From Antennarius striatus (lineage: Eukaryota > Chordata > Actinopteri > Lophiiformes > Antennariidae): a stretch of DNA of 64,000 bases. The DNA is taken from positions 17,476,001 to 17,540,000 of the forward strand of contig NC_090782.1 in NCBI RefSeq assembly GCF_040054535.1, written 5' to 3'. The notes under the pieces were generated by a model. That model did not search any database, was not told the DNA's origin, and was given only the letters and a program-made list of their open reading frames with translations. The position numbers and the translations under genes are program-made. This document shows positions 13,301 through 24,314 of this stretch, piece after piece. Numbering within the stretch: the stretch's first letter is position 1; every line of letters starts with the position of its first letter.

Positions 13301-14347
13301 AATGTTACATTTGTTTGACTTTTGTGGAAAAATATATTTTAATATTTAGGTGTCACAAAATGCTTCCAGAACAGCCGCAGATAAGGAACTTTCCCTAACA
13401 TCATTCTTCCAAAACATTGTCTCCCACATTGTCAATATTAATGTCAGTTTATACATGAATGAATCAGTCAGTGACGATGAAGGCATCAAATGTATTCATG
13501 AAATCGTTCGGTGACAGCTTGTGGTGTGTGGAACAGACCACACCCACCAGAATACCAACGCTTGTTTCATCAAATGATGAAAGTAATCAGTCAGAAAAAC
13601 TTTGTACTGATTTGCGGATGATCTCTAGATGAGGAGGAGACGATGACAGAAACGTAACAAAACCACCAACAATATTCTCTGATGAGGTCAGAAATGACTT
13701 TGTTACCCCCACACACACACCTTACCCACCTGACCAGAAGATGGTGAAGAATGACTCATCTGACAAACAGTGTTTTCCATACAACCAGTTTAAATAGTTT
13801 TTTGCATATCTGGGTGTGTGTCATCATAATGAATCGATTTACCTTTTGATCATTTGATTAAAAAGTCATCTGGGCTTTTTGAGAGCTTGATGGGATGTGA
13901 GCTAGTTAATTACATCATGCACTAATCCTGTATGGAAGCTTTTGCAAATATTAGAACACTAATGCATTCACGTTTCTCCTGCGATTATTCACCCTTTTGG
14001 CTTGCAGATAACAAAAGATTATAGCTAATCTCATCTAACGTGTCGAAATATTTTACAACTGTGTACAATAATTGAATAATAATTTCCTGGGGGCTAGATA
14101 ACATCTGTGACTCAGAGCCTGAGTTGGTTCACAGGTTTTTAGAGACACCACATGTGTTCTTTAAAAGAATAATATTATTCTTAATTTTCTATGCATACAC
14201 CAGAATGCAGGTTTTCAGATTATAGAAATATCTTAGCATTCGATAGGCACAAGTTCTGCAGTTTGCATCCAAAACACAGACCCATGACAAAGCTTTATTG
14301 GAATCAGATTTGGAAATATTTAAATTTTTCTAAAAAGGAATAAAAAT

Positions 14348-14448
14348 GGGTGTCATGGTGGCGCAATGGGTAGCACTGTTGCGTCACAGCTAGAAGGTTC
14401 CGGGTTCAAGTCATGATTTGAGGTGAACTGATCCTTCCAAATTTCCCA

Positions 14449-14450
<2 letters not shown>
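14348..14450 (+). mobile_element. tRNA-derived SINE fragment
   Basis: The sequence has a Pol III A-box-like block (GTGGCGCAATGGGTAGCACT) and a B-box-like block (GGGTTCAAGTC) about 40 bp apart, the typical head of a fish tRNA-derived SINE. It runs almost directly into a (TG)n array, a common association. Confidence 0.65.

Positions 14451-14451
<1 letters not shown>

Positions 14452-14514
<63 letters not shown>
14452..14514. repeat. (TG)n microsatellite
   Basis: About 63 bp of pure TG, just downstream of the SINE head. Confidence 0.97.
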
Positions 14515-14517
<3 letters not shown>

Positions 14518-14657
14518 CAAAGTATTAATACCTATAACTGGACTGAAGTGACATCAGTATACAGATGGTTTATTCATTAATCGATTGAATTGAATAATAA
14601 ACATATAAATATAATAATCCTCAACCCTCCCAGTGGTAGGTGATTTTAATGATGAAA

Positions 14658-14661
<4 letters not shown>

Positions 14662-14740
<79 letters not shown>
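14662..14740. repeat. Compound (TG)n(GA)n microsatellite
   Basis: About 63 bp of TG followed by about 16 bp of GA. Confidence 0.97.
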
Positions 14741-16619
14741 TTTGTCTATTTTCGCATTAGTGTGTGCAAGGAAGTGGTTGTGAAACGTAGAATCTTTTTC
14801 TCATATTGCTTAACGTGCCCATCCTCACCACTTTCATAGTTGCAGGGGGCAGTAACTAATAAAAAGCATCCATGCTAAATTGTGTTAAAACGCACATCAG
14901 TACCGTAGCAGGATACACTGAAACACTGTGGTTCATTTTCTAGTAGATCACACACATCTTGTAACATCATTAGCGCCCTTTACCCCCTATGGTTTGTGTG
15001 TGGGGGAAATAATAGCACACTTTATGTGATCATGTTGAAATGTGGTTTGGATGGATTGTGGTTAACGCTTACTGTGCAAACAACTGACCTGCACGTCCTG
15101 TCGTAACAGTATGATCTGCATGCAGGTCAGTTAATTTGCTGTAAACTATAATTTACAAGCAATAGATTTTTCCTCATTCTCTTTTTGGAAACATTAGCGG
15201 GTCCTATGAAAAAACACTTTATGGTTTTGTCTTTTCAATCTTCTTCTTTTGACTAAACTATAATCTTTTTTTCAAGGTTTTTGTGTTATGTTTCATGCTG
15301 AAGCTCGATGTGTTTAGGAGCCACAGGCTCCCTAATTTGCATTATGACTAACAAGAGGCATTATCAAAATGACTAATGACCAGTCATACATTAATTTGGG
15401 TTTTTGACCTTTGGTTTCTGATGTAAACAGGTTTCAGTCCAGTGGGTAAAGTGGTGACAGTAATACTCCCCGAGTGTGTGTACTGGTGACACAAAATTCT
15501 GCTTCAAACTATAACTCTTATAAAATGAAGTCCAAAAAGATTGTCTTTTTTTTTTTTTTCATTTTAATTGAACTAATCTTGTTTTAATTATGAAAAAGAA
15601 GGAAAACGTCACTTTTTTCAATTTTGTATTTTAAGAATAAAGAAGTTCAAAACAAAATCTCCAAACAGTTTTCTGTACCAAACAGTGAAACTACCTCATT
15701 ACCTGACACCCTTTCTTATTCTATTATCCTAATCATAGAACGTATTAGTCAAACAGTTCTAAGTATCAGTCTCCAACATTACGCTGAGCAAATGTATCTT
15801 GTGTCATAACATGAATGTTTTATTTGAGTTGGTCCTGGTGGTCTCTGATGTGGCACAGATGTATTTACTTGTACGTTTAACAGCTTGCTGTTAACGGCCT
15901 CATTGGTCTCATTTAACAGAAGCGACCAAAGCAGCTCAATGCATTCTTGGCATTAACATACCGTGTTATATTACAAAAAGACTTACTCAGAAGTCACTGT
16001 CTTGTTCCCCTCTTGACTTTGACTGTTTGTCTTTGAGCCAGCTCTTCTGGCTGGTTGCCCGGACAACAGCAACATTGGCATCAATGCTCTCAGGCGAGGA
16101 GCCGGTGAGATGCTGCACCCTGGGGTCAATGCTGATTCACTAAGATGCTGAAGAACACTACAGATACATAAATGAAGATACAAGAATTCATAGCTAACAT
16201 TTCTGTAACCCCAAGCGACAGTTTTACTTCTCTTAAAGATGACCATAGTATAGAATTTATATTTGAAATGCATTCAACAGAATGCCAGAAGAGTCAGACA
16301 CAGCGTGCTCACAGTATGGAGGAAGATGATTATTCTGCTCGCAAGGGAAAACTGAAAAATACATCATAATGCCGCCTCTCAGAGGGAGGCTGCTGAACTT
16401 TTTCTTTTAAGTTTGGTTATGTTTCACTCTCGGGTGAAATGCTGTCAATGGGTATGTTTCAAATCTTTATATCATCATTATACTGTTTCAATCTTTCATT
16501 CCAGTGGCGCGTTCACATGATGCTCACTGTATGGAGAAAGGAGGGAAATACAAACTGGTATTGGACAGACATGTAGCTCCATCCCACTTGTGATCAATAA
16601 CATCCAAACATGAAAAAGA

Positions 16620-16656
16620 AATTTTTATTTATTTATTTGTTTATTTATTCATTTTG
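16620..16656 (-). terminator. Candidate poly(A) signals of nfil3-like gene 1
   Basis: The plus strand carries repeated TTTATT, read as several overlapping AATAAA hexamers on the minus strand, about 100-130 nt past the stop codon. Confidence 0.5.
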
Positions 16657-16751
16657 CTTGGAGTGGCTTAATTGGGAGCAGAATGGTGAGCTTCTCTGTT
16701 ATATTATTCATATCCCACAGCTATGTTCCTCAGTCTATTCGCTCCTCTGCA

Positions 16752-17379
16752 TCAGTCAGTTTCTGTGACCTCTAGAGGAGAGGAAGCAGAGCTGGACAGG
16801 AGCAACACCCTTCGGTCTTCTTCGATCTCCTTCTCGACTGAGGAGACTCGGGTAGGAACGGGTTTCAGTAGGGCGTGTTTAGGATAGGATGCATCTGTGG
16901 CACAGCTCTTTCCAGGCAGGACAAACGGCGTGTGGATGCCACAGCCTGGAGTCGCCCATGTGTTAAAGATTGAATATCCTCTCATGGTGTGGAGACCACA
17001 TGTAGGGGCAACCATGTCAGGCATTTGGAGTTTTGGCACATCAGAATATTCTGTACCCCTCCAGTATGGGATGGCGGGCTGAGTGGCACTTTGCTGCAGG
17101 TGGTTACTCTCTGCAGGATGAACCAGGCCAAAGCGCAGCTTGAGGCCCATTAATTCAGTGCTGAGCATGAGATTTTCTTTTTTCAGGGCAATGAGAGAAT
17201 TCTGCAGGGCAAAGTCCCTCCACTTTTTTTTGTCTCGTGATCGTTTGGCTGCCTCGTTGTTCCTGCGACGTTTGTCCCAGTAACTAGAATCCTTCTCCTC
17301 CTCAGGTGTGAAATCTCGTTGGCGACGTAGCACCTTAGGAACCAGTTCATTTTCCACGTGTAAGTTTGGTCGTCCTGGT
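16752..17379 (-). CDS. Coding exon 2 of nfil3-like gene 1 (bZIP)
   Basis: Supplies the last base of the split Arg codon, then the whole bZIP domain and a 120-residue tail rich in Pro, Ser and Gly with an acidic end (VEKEIEEDRR...EVTETD). Confidence 0.9.
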
Positions 17380-19815
17380 CTGAACAAAAAGGTGGGGAAA
17401 AGAAAAAGTGAGTAAACCTCTACATAGAGAGGAAATCCAGAGAAAGAGAAGAAGGGTTTGAGTCATACAGATACTTCCTTCTTTTGTAATGATAACCTTA
17501 TCTCACTTTGGTTCACCTGTGTTTTATCTTGGTATGTTGGTAAAACCTCAACCTGTTTTTTGCATATTGGACATTAAACCTACTGAAGCCAGATTTTATT
17601 AGTGTACAGATGCATGACTTCATAATCTAATTCTTTGATTCTGATGAAGCTGGGTCATATTTTATGTTTTTGAGGACCAGTTGTCTTGTGCACGACTACC
17701 TTAAAATTTTCTAAATGAAGTAGCAAAAGCTGCTAACTGTACATTTATTGTTTCGGTGCTGTTCATTAGTAAGCTCTAACTAGGAGTGCTTACTGAGCAA
17801 ATTAGTTAATGGTAGCTAAAATTACAATTAGCAGCTGTTAGAAGCTACCTTTATATTGAGTAAATCTGTTTATTGAGAAAAAGTGAATTTGTAGGTGTTC
17901 AGGAAGAATAGAGCATCAGGCTGGGTGGGTGGATGGGTGTGCCCCAGTGCCTTGTGGGTATGTTGTGCCTGGAGCACATTGTCAATAAAGAAATCATACC
18001 AAAAAAAAAAAGTACAGGAAATCTAGTTTTCATAGCAGACTGAACTGTTTGATGCCCAGTGAGCTACAACCAAGAGTCACGGGGAGCAACAATCATTCAT
18101 GCTTCAGTGTTTACTGCTCTGATCTGCATTATGGGCTGTCTGAGCTCATGTTGAGTCTGAACACATCATTAACTGAGCATAAAATTAGCTTTCCAAATAT
18201 TCTGAAGTCTTTCTATCAACTTTGTGAAGGAAATCCAAACTATTTAGAAAAACGTATGGCAAGTGTCTTAAAATTAAGTAGAACCTTTGGATTACACTAA
18301 TTTTTTTATACAGCTTTTCATCATGAAAAATTTTCATGACAATATATGATTCAGATTTTTAAATTAAGTTATTTAATGGGTCTAACATGGCTTTGTTTTT
18401 CTCACCCCAACTTCGTCTTTGATGGACTGGGTGCACCTCTTTACCACTTCCCACTTCTCCATTTCTTTATTCTACTGCCTCTCTTCACCACAAGTTGAAT
18501 CGGCCATGTTTTAAGCTACATGGGGGCAGAGTTGTCTTCTTTTTTATATATATAGTCTTGAACAACCAGTTTGACAGGGATGCCAGAAACTTTTAATGTA
18601 GTCTCTTTCATTTCCGTGAGTCTGTGGGTGGTTTTATGGGAACCTGGGTGTGAAGGATGAACACTGCGTAGAAACCACATGCAGCCTAGTGTGCATGCAA
18701 TCTCATGCAGAAACATGCAGAGAACCACGCGTGGCACAGATGACTTCTAACCCACTGGCAACCTCTTCTTGATTAGCTCATTTTTAATCAGATATCGTAA
18801 TATACTCAATTCACTTGTGTGTGAAATCTAAAAATGAGCTGTAAAATAAACTGCCACCAAATTGCCTGCATGAGGAAATAAAGCACTGGACCATGACATC
18901 CCAGTCCAATTTCTCCAAATAATCTGGTTGCCCTGTTTAGCTGGCAGTTCTCATTTTAATTCCTATTTTCTGCACTTCAGGCAGCTTTTCATCGTATTCA
19001 CTGACAATGTGCTGTTTACATGTCGGTTAGGCTGAGCCAGCGGCATCAAACAAAAGAGGAACGCTCACTGTATCGAGTGGTGAGAACTCACATCGAGTTA
19101 AAAATATTCAAGCCTCTGCCCAGGAAGAGTGTAGCTGCAAAGCTTGTGTTTGTTTGTTGATATGGGAGCATCCACGCCTGCGTATTTCTATGCAAGCGAA
19201 AAACGACTTTAAATTCGAACAAGCATGAGAAAACCTGCAGCAAGGAGAGAGAAAACATTGATCATACAAAGGGAGACGGAGAGAAAGTTAAAAAAAAAAA
19301 AAAAAAGAAGCTTCCTTTGTGAAATCGCTTGAGGCCGACCTGCTCACAATCCTGCTAGAGATTTACTTGTGTTTATTATTGACTGATTATAGTCAGGGTG
19401 CTTCTTAGTGAAGAACACCAGACCTCTTTTTTGTTACACACTTCCATCTGCTGCTGTGTTCTCAACCATCTCTTAAATAATTACCAATAGCAGGGAAATA
19501 AATAAAATACTCAATTAGTATTTTGTGGCATTTCACCTCATTTAAGTAGGACCCATACAGTCTGAAAATTAGAATGTCAGAGCATTCCAATTTTATTTGT
19601 CACAAATATTTTATTTGCGATACCTAACATTAAAGTGTACCACCCCGTTAAAATAAAATTATGTTGTTTCGACATTCTGAATAAATGCTCTATCATTTTA
19701 ATATGACTGCTTCTTTTATCAATTGTTTTATGGATTGGACTGGTTTTCAAAGAAGCACATTATGACCCAAATTAATCTGTATTATAAAACAAATAGCAAT
19801 TACTGTATTTGCAAT

Positions 19816-19896
<81 letters not shown>

Positions 19897-19960
19897 GTCT
19901 GAGGCTTTACCTTAAGTTGCTATATGCAGACAGTCCACCGCCGTAGATGCCCCCAGACAT
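16752..19960 (-). CDS. NFIL3/E4BP4-like bZIP transcription factor (gene 1, two coding exons)
   Basis: Two coding exons join in frame: 19960-19911 (50 nt) and 17379-16752 (628 nt), giving 225 residues. The first ATG (context AGCAAAATGT) encodes MSGGIYGGGLSAYSNL and ends at an AG/GTAAAG donor. The second exon follows a strong acceptor (CCTTTTTGTTCAG). The frame of exon 2 alone has no ATG near its start, only TTG, which supports the splice model. The bZIP domain has a basic region [11 protein letters not shown] (57-67) and a zipper with leucines at 75, 82, 89 and 96. The preceding KDSSYWDKRR block is the NFIL3 signature. NFIL3 proteins bind D-box (TTAYGTAA) sites and usually repress transcription in circadian and immune settings. 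At 225 residues it is much shorter than NFIL3 (about 460), and no vertebrate NFIL3 repressor domain is recognisable. Teleosts carry several nfil3-like paralogues, and I cannot say which this is. Confidence 0.88.
17984..18011 (+). mobile_element. 3' end of a retroposed, polyadenylated sequence
   Basis: AATAAA (17984-17989) is followed 11 nt later by a run of eleven A, as left when a polyadenylated RNA is reverse-transcribed into the genome. The body upstream was not recognised and no target-site duplication was found. Confidence 0.35.
19819..19895. repeat. (CA)n microsatellite at the nfil3-like gene 1 donor
   Basis: About 77 bp of pure AC on the plus strand, so a (GT)n tract in the minus-strand pre-mRNA starting about 15 nt after the exon 1 donor. 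Confidence 0.97.
19911..19960 (-). CDS. Coding exon 1 of nfil3-like gene 1
   Basis: Encodes the first 16 residues plus two bases of the Arg-17 codon. Its AG/GTAAAG donor is followed, 15 nt into the intron, by a sense-strand (GT)n array. Confidence 0.78.
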
Positions 19961-19994
19961 TTTGCTACCAGACGACCTGAAGTGTGAAACTAGA

Positions 19995-20006
19995 CCATAA
20001 ATAAGG
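19995..20006 (-). promoter_or_regulatory. TATA-like element upstream of nfil3-like gene 1
   Basis: On the minus strand this reads CCTTATTTATGG, an A/T-rich core about 35 nt before the ATG. It could be a TATA box with a very short 5' UTR, or a MEF2-like site. No transcription start is proven. Confidence 0.25.
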
Positions 20007-20009
20007 GGA

Positions 20010-22010
20010 GGGGGTTGATAATGACAGGTTGATTTCAGTTGTACCGTCCCCTCCCTCCACCTTCACCTCCTGTATCTGTGTGTAAGGGTGGACAGTCCAC
20101 CCTGTTGTCACATGACATGTGTCTCAGCCTCGATACAGTTGTGGTGTCTGTGGTTTAGGGGCCTCACTTTTATGAAGTTGTTGTCAACTTCAGTCTGATA
20201 TTATTTCACATGAGGTTTGCCAGCATTGCAGAGGGATATGCATTTTACCTGGCACACCATTACTTTGTTCAGGTAATTCTGCATCGTTTGTTTTGTCTTT
20301 GCACTGTGTTGGGTTTTAACTGGCTGCACAGTACTTGTAGTATTACTGTGTGTTGTGTACAAATCAATCACATCCAGAAAACACGTGAATGTAGCAGCAG
20401 CAGTGCCAGAGCAAGTGAAAGAGGCCAAATGTTTGCAATGAATATCTGGGGGAATAATCTGAGCTGACAGATTGTTTCCCGTGCGCGTGTTTGATAAAAC
20501 TTTGGAACTTCATCTTCAGAAAGTAATAATAGTGTTTTCACTGTTTGGTCAGACGCTGAAGCTATGATTGCTTTTCTTTGCATTTAATAACTTTCCACTG
20601 GTCTAGTGTTCGCGGTACTCTTGCTGCTGAATGGAGAACCACTTATATATCTCAACAGGATAAATCAATTCACCAATTTCAAGTATTGTTCATGTTTTTT
20701 TTTAATGTTTTGTTTCCTATAGCTCTGGTTCTGTGTATAGACACTGTTCTTTGTGAACATGAGTATAAACAGAAATAATTTGTTGTTTTCGAGTGGCCAA
20801 GACGAAACAGTCTAACCACCACATCAACCAGAGCAGCTTTTTTAGGCCCATAAAAATTACAGCTTTGGCTGTCCTTCAGTTTAATGTCAATGATATTCAT
20901 GGAATGAACACTGAATCTAATAATCAAGCAAAACAGAGAGGTCTTTTCAGTGGTATCACTCTGAGTTAAGGATTTAATGCTCTTAAATATTGCATGAAGC
21001 AAATTCATGCTATTATTTTGATGCCAGACTAAGTAATGCAGATATTCTTTTTTTGCAAACTACCTTGGCATCAGAATAATTAAACAGATCTTATTTTGAT
21101 GTTTTCCAAACATATACAGTTGAATCTCTCATGAATGGAGGGGGGTAATAATAAAAACAAATTCAGTTTTAGCTCATCCGTTATCTTTTCTGTCGCAGTT
21201 TTTACTCCATTTAATCTCAGTAAATGATCTTTATGTATAAACTGGTTGGAATCATTTGAGTTTCGTCTTGTTTAATCGATAAATATAATGTTATAGCGCC
21301 ATCTGTTGGTAGAATAATTCCGATGCGAAAACACCTGATCTGAGGCATAAATAAAACCTTTATAATAACATCTGTTGCTAAAACTGATTGCCTTGTAATA
21401 ATTCAGAAGCCTCCACTATTTCATTTAAGATTATTTAACACTGACAGAACCAGGAAATAACCGTTTTTTTTCCTGATAGCAGCGTCATCATTATTGAAGG
21501 ACACAGCCTCTGAAATGATTAAAGGTAACTAATAAAAAATACATTGAATGGTTTTCATTTTGCTTTTGAATTATTTCTTTTTTTATGTTACTTTGGGTGT
21601 CTCTTTTTATTCTGATGTAATTTTTTTAGAGCCACTAAATTTTGACAGTGTTCATTTGCTCAACCTTTAGAATTTTAGTTTTTTGCAAACAAATTCTGTT
21701 GAAATTTTATTTTTACTTGACAGTACAATTTCCACAATGAACCGTCTCAAAATATCTTTATAGCAGCTTCTATATGTCTTGAACAAAATCAAGTACAAAC
21801 ACGTGTCTTAACCACAGAAGAGTGCTCTATATGTGGTTATAACGTTTTCCAATTAATCAAAGTCTGCTGGGAAATAACGTGGTGGGGATAAAGGGAAAGT
21901 ACAGTAGTTGTTTTTTTCTCGCAGTAGTTAACCAGCAAAAAAGCCCAGTATCTATATGTGTAATATTCCAAATTATAACAAAAGAATGAAGTCTTTATGT
22001 GTCACCGAAT
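20010..22010. other. Intergenic region between the two nfil3-like genes
   Basis: About 2 kb of AT-rich sequence between the start of gene 1 and the probable 3' end of gene 2. No coding region or recognisable repeat was seen. It should include the promoter of gene 1. Confidence 0.55.
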
Positions 22011-22408
22011 CTCGCTTGATCCGGTAAAATCTTTATTGACAACCAGAACCCTAATAATAAATATGGATAAAATATTAAAATGTATTAGAGCAGCAATGAT
22101 GGCATGACTTCCCATGCATCTGTTCTTTTTATTTATAAACACATGAAAGCAGCAGACAGCCAGTAAATCCACAGTCTATAGTGTACTGAACTGCATTCTG
22201 TAATGCAGACTCGTACTTGTGTTATTTTCTCCACATTAAAAAGATTTTATCCAAACTTATATGAAGTTATTATACCTGTTTAAGCATTAACTACAAGCTA
22301 CCATAACTGTAATTATGTAAAGACGTGAACATGACAACACATTTATATAATTTTTTTTTGATCAATTTCTTGTAAAGAATGACATAAAAGTGATGATATC
22401 AGCGTCCA

Positions 22409-23338
22409 TCAGTACTGACTTGCATCTCCAGTTGACACGCATCTCCAGAGCTGCTGCTGACTCGGCCCTCGGCCTCCGGTTTGGAGGTCTGCCTGCACAC
22501 AGAGACCCTGCCCCAGTCTCTCCTGCATGTAGAGAGGCCGGTCAGGGTAGACCAAGGATGGGACCATGAGGGAAGACTGCCACGGCAGGAGAAAACCGTT
22601 ATCCACATGGGGCACCGGGTAATTTGCAGGTGGGTGTGGGAGGATTGAGACTGACGGTTGAGCGTGGGGATGGGGCCCAGTTTGAGGAAAGAGGTGTGGA
22701 TAGGAGCCATGAGGGTGAATCCTTTGTGGATCAAATCCACAAAAACCCATGGCTGGATTAAAATGAGGTCTTCTCATCTCAAATGAACGGACTGCATTTT
22801 GCTGTTGCCTCCCATCCAGGACAGAAGCTGGGTTGCCCCTGCTTTCACCCCAGACTCCAGAGAATCCAGACTGAGAGATGGTAGGGATGTGAGGCGGTAA
22901 AGACAAAGTGTGGGGTTTAACAGGGAGTTTGGGCTTTTCCTCCCTGTTATGGTGCTGCAGGCTGAGCACCTGCGCCTGCAGCTTGACGTTCTGGTCACTG
23001 AGAGCCAACAGGTGATCCTCCAGCATCAGGTCCTTCAACCTCTTTTTGTCCCTTGACCGCTTTGCAGCCTCGTTGTTCTTGCGCCGTTTACTCCAGTAGC
23101 TGGAATCCTTCTTTTCGGGGGGTGTCATCTCCCTTTTTCGGCGCGTAACGGGGCTGTAGCCGGTAGAGGCGCGTAAACGCAAGAGACGCCCCGTCAGAAG
23201 GGGGGACCTCCACACCGGCGAGAAGAATCTGGAGTTCCATGAATGGATCAATATGTTGCTGATGGTCCCGTCAGGAGACGGGGGGGACCGGTTCAGAGCA
23301 GCGGATCCATCAGGGTCGGTGCTCCTCAAAGTGGACAT
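22409..23338 (-). CDS. NFIL3/E4BP4-like bZIP transcription factor (gene 2)
   Basis: A 309-residue protein from a single coding exon. The chosen ATG ([11 protein letters not shown]) lies 4 nt after a good splice acceptor (CCAACCTCAG). The frame upstream of it would be intronic. The bZIP domain has [20 protein letters not shown] from about 76, basic region [11 protein letters not shown] (88-98) and zipper leucines at 106, 113, 120 and 127. The C-terminal half is rich in Pro and His ([20 protein letters not shown]). The basic region is nearly identical to that of gene 1, so both should recognise NFIL3/PAR-bZIP D-box sites. The other regions hardly align, so the duplication is old or the tails evolve fast. 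It is shorter than NFIL3. Its paralogue name is not assigned. Confidence 0.9.
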   Translation of the reverse strand: MSTLRSTDPDGSAALNRSPPSPDGTISNILIHSWNSRFFSPVWRSPLLTGRLLRLRASTGYSPVTRRKREMTPPEKKDSSYWSKRRKNNEAAKRSRDKKRLKDLMLEDHLLALSDQNVKLQAQVLSLQHHNREEKPKLPVKPHTLSLPPHIPTISQSGFSGVWGESRGNPASVLDGRQQQNAVRSFEMRRPHFNPAMGFCGFDPQRIHPHGSYPHLFPQTGPHPHAQPSVSILPHPPANYPVPHVDNGFLLPWQSSLMVPSLVYPDRPLYMQERLGQGLCVQADLQTGGRGPSQQQLWRCVSTGDASQY

Positions 23339-23342
23339 GACT

Positions 23343-23524
23343 GAGGTTGGAGAGGTATGGATAAGATTATAACATAAAATAATATACATTGAATGATTAC
23401 GTGTAAATTATTAATAATTATTAATTATTCATTCAGACTACAACATGCCGCGTATGAAACCCCTCATAAATATTTAATTCCAATATCAAACTTCTTGTGA
23501 ATTAATGACAAAAGAGGGTTATTT

Positions 23525-23578
<54 letters not shown>

Positions 23579-23632
23579 AATGTCTGCCTTGTTAAACACT
23601 ACTGTATTTGGGACCTGAAGCCTGCGCTTACC
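23343..23632 (-). other. 5' UTR intron of nfil3-like gene 2
   Basis: A donor (ACAG/GTAAGC, exon end 23632) and acceptor (CCTCAG, exon start 23342) bracket a 290-nt intron on the minus strand. It contains a (GT)n tract in sense orientation. A non-coding first exon therefore probably lies just above 23632. Vertebrate NFIL3 also has non-coding first exon(s). Confidence 0.6.
23529..23576. repeat. (CA)n microsatellite
   Basis: About 48 bp of pure AC, inside the predicted 5' UTR intron of nfil3-like gene 2. Confidence 0.97.
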
Positions 23633-23781
23633 TGTCAGTTGTGTGAGGATGTGTGCGCCCAGAGAAATGGAATGTGACCTCGCGTTGACTGCAGTCGAAA
23701 CTGATCAGACGGCTTCGCTTGGAGAGAGGAAGTCTTAAGACGACTATGCGATCAAGCACAAACCAACAGGTAACACTGACA

Positions 23782-23788
23782 TGAGTCA
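23782..23788. promoter_or_regulatory. AP-1/CNC-bZIP-like site upstream of nfil3-like gene 2
   Basis: A consensus TGAGTCA about 150 bp upstream of the predicted first-exon donor. A 7-mer of this kind occurs by chance every several kb, so it is only a candidate. Confidence 0.25.
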
Positions 23789-24104
23789 CGTTGGATCAAA
23801 TGACCTACTTATTGGTGCCGCTGCATGAATAAATGCACAACGGCGCCATGCTCCAGTAACAGAATCCTGAGAGCCACTCAACTTTATTTATGCACAGCTG
23901 CAAACAAATGCACAGGATTCTTACATTTAATATTAATCATCTTTGACAGGAAACATGTTACACATTTAAAGACTGTTTGTAAATCAATCATAAATCATTT
24001 TAAACCAGAAATCACACCCTCATTCAAACCACCACCGGTGGTGGTGGAGGCTGATGACTCTGCTGAGACTGATGAAGTTGATCAAATGCTGGTGAATCTG
24101 TGGT

Positions 24105-24314
24105 GACTGGGCACATTGAAATTTGACCTCAGCACTTGGGGATCAGCTCGAGCCCCTGCTGCTCGAGTGACCGACACACAACCACGTTGGATGACTTGCG
24201 ACAAATGCTGGTTGAAGAATGGGATGCCATCCCATAGCAGTGTGTGACCAGGCTGCTCACCAGCATGAGGAGGAGACACCAGGCTGTTGTGGCTGTGTGT
24301 GGTTCTTCCATACC
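24105..24314 (+). pseudogene. Tc1-like transposase, C-terminal relic
   Basis: Translation shows the C-terminal end typical of fish Tc1-family transposases: LDDLRQMLVEEWDAIP, then after a stop codon, TSMRRRHQAVVAVCG, ending at a stop at 24312-24314. Just upstream, fragments resembling HLWDQL and RARVTDTTT are scattered over shifted frames. It therefore carries at least one nonsense codon and one or more frameshifts, and is only about 70 codons long. No terminal inverted repeats were found next to it. Confidence 0.7.

Larger units (their letters stand above)
12680..16600. other. Intergenic region lingo3 / nfil3-like 1
   Basis: No gene is recognised. It contains a LINE/SINE tail fragment, a tRNA-like SINE piece and two long (TG)n arrays (listed separately). 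Otherwise it is AT-rich anonymous sequence. Confidence 0.6.
17380..19910 (-). other. Intron of nfil3-like gene 1
   Basis: A 2.5 kb intron. It holds a (CA)n array at its 5' end, a poly(A)-tailed retroposed fragment near 18000, and otherwise AT-rich sequence in which I see no gene. Confidence 0.75.

Noticed and set aside
17380..17387. Start of nfil3-like gene 1 at the beginning of the bZIP frame
   Set aside because: The first codon there is TTG, and the bases are the pyrimidine tract and AG of a splice acceptor.
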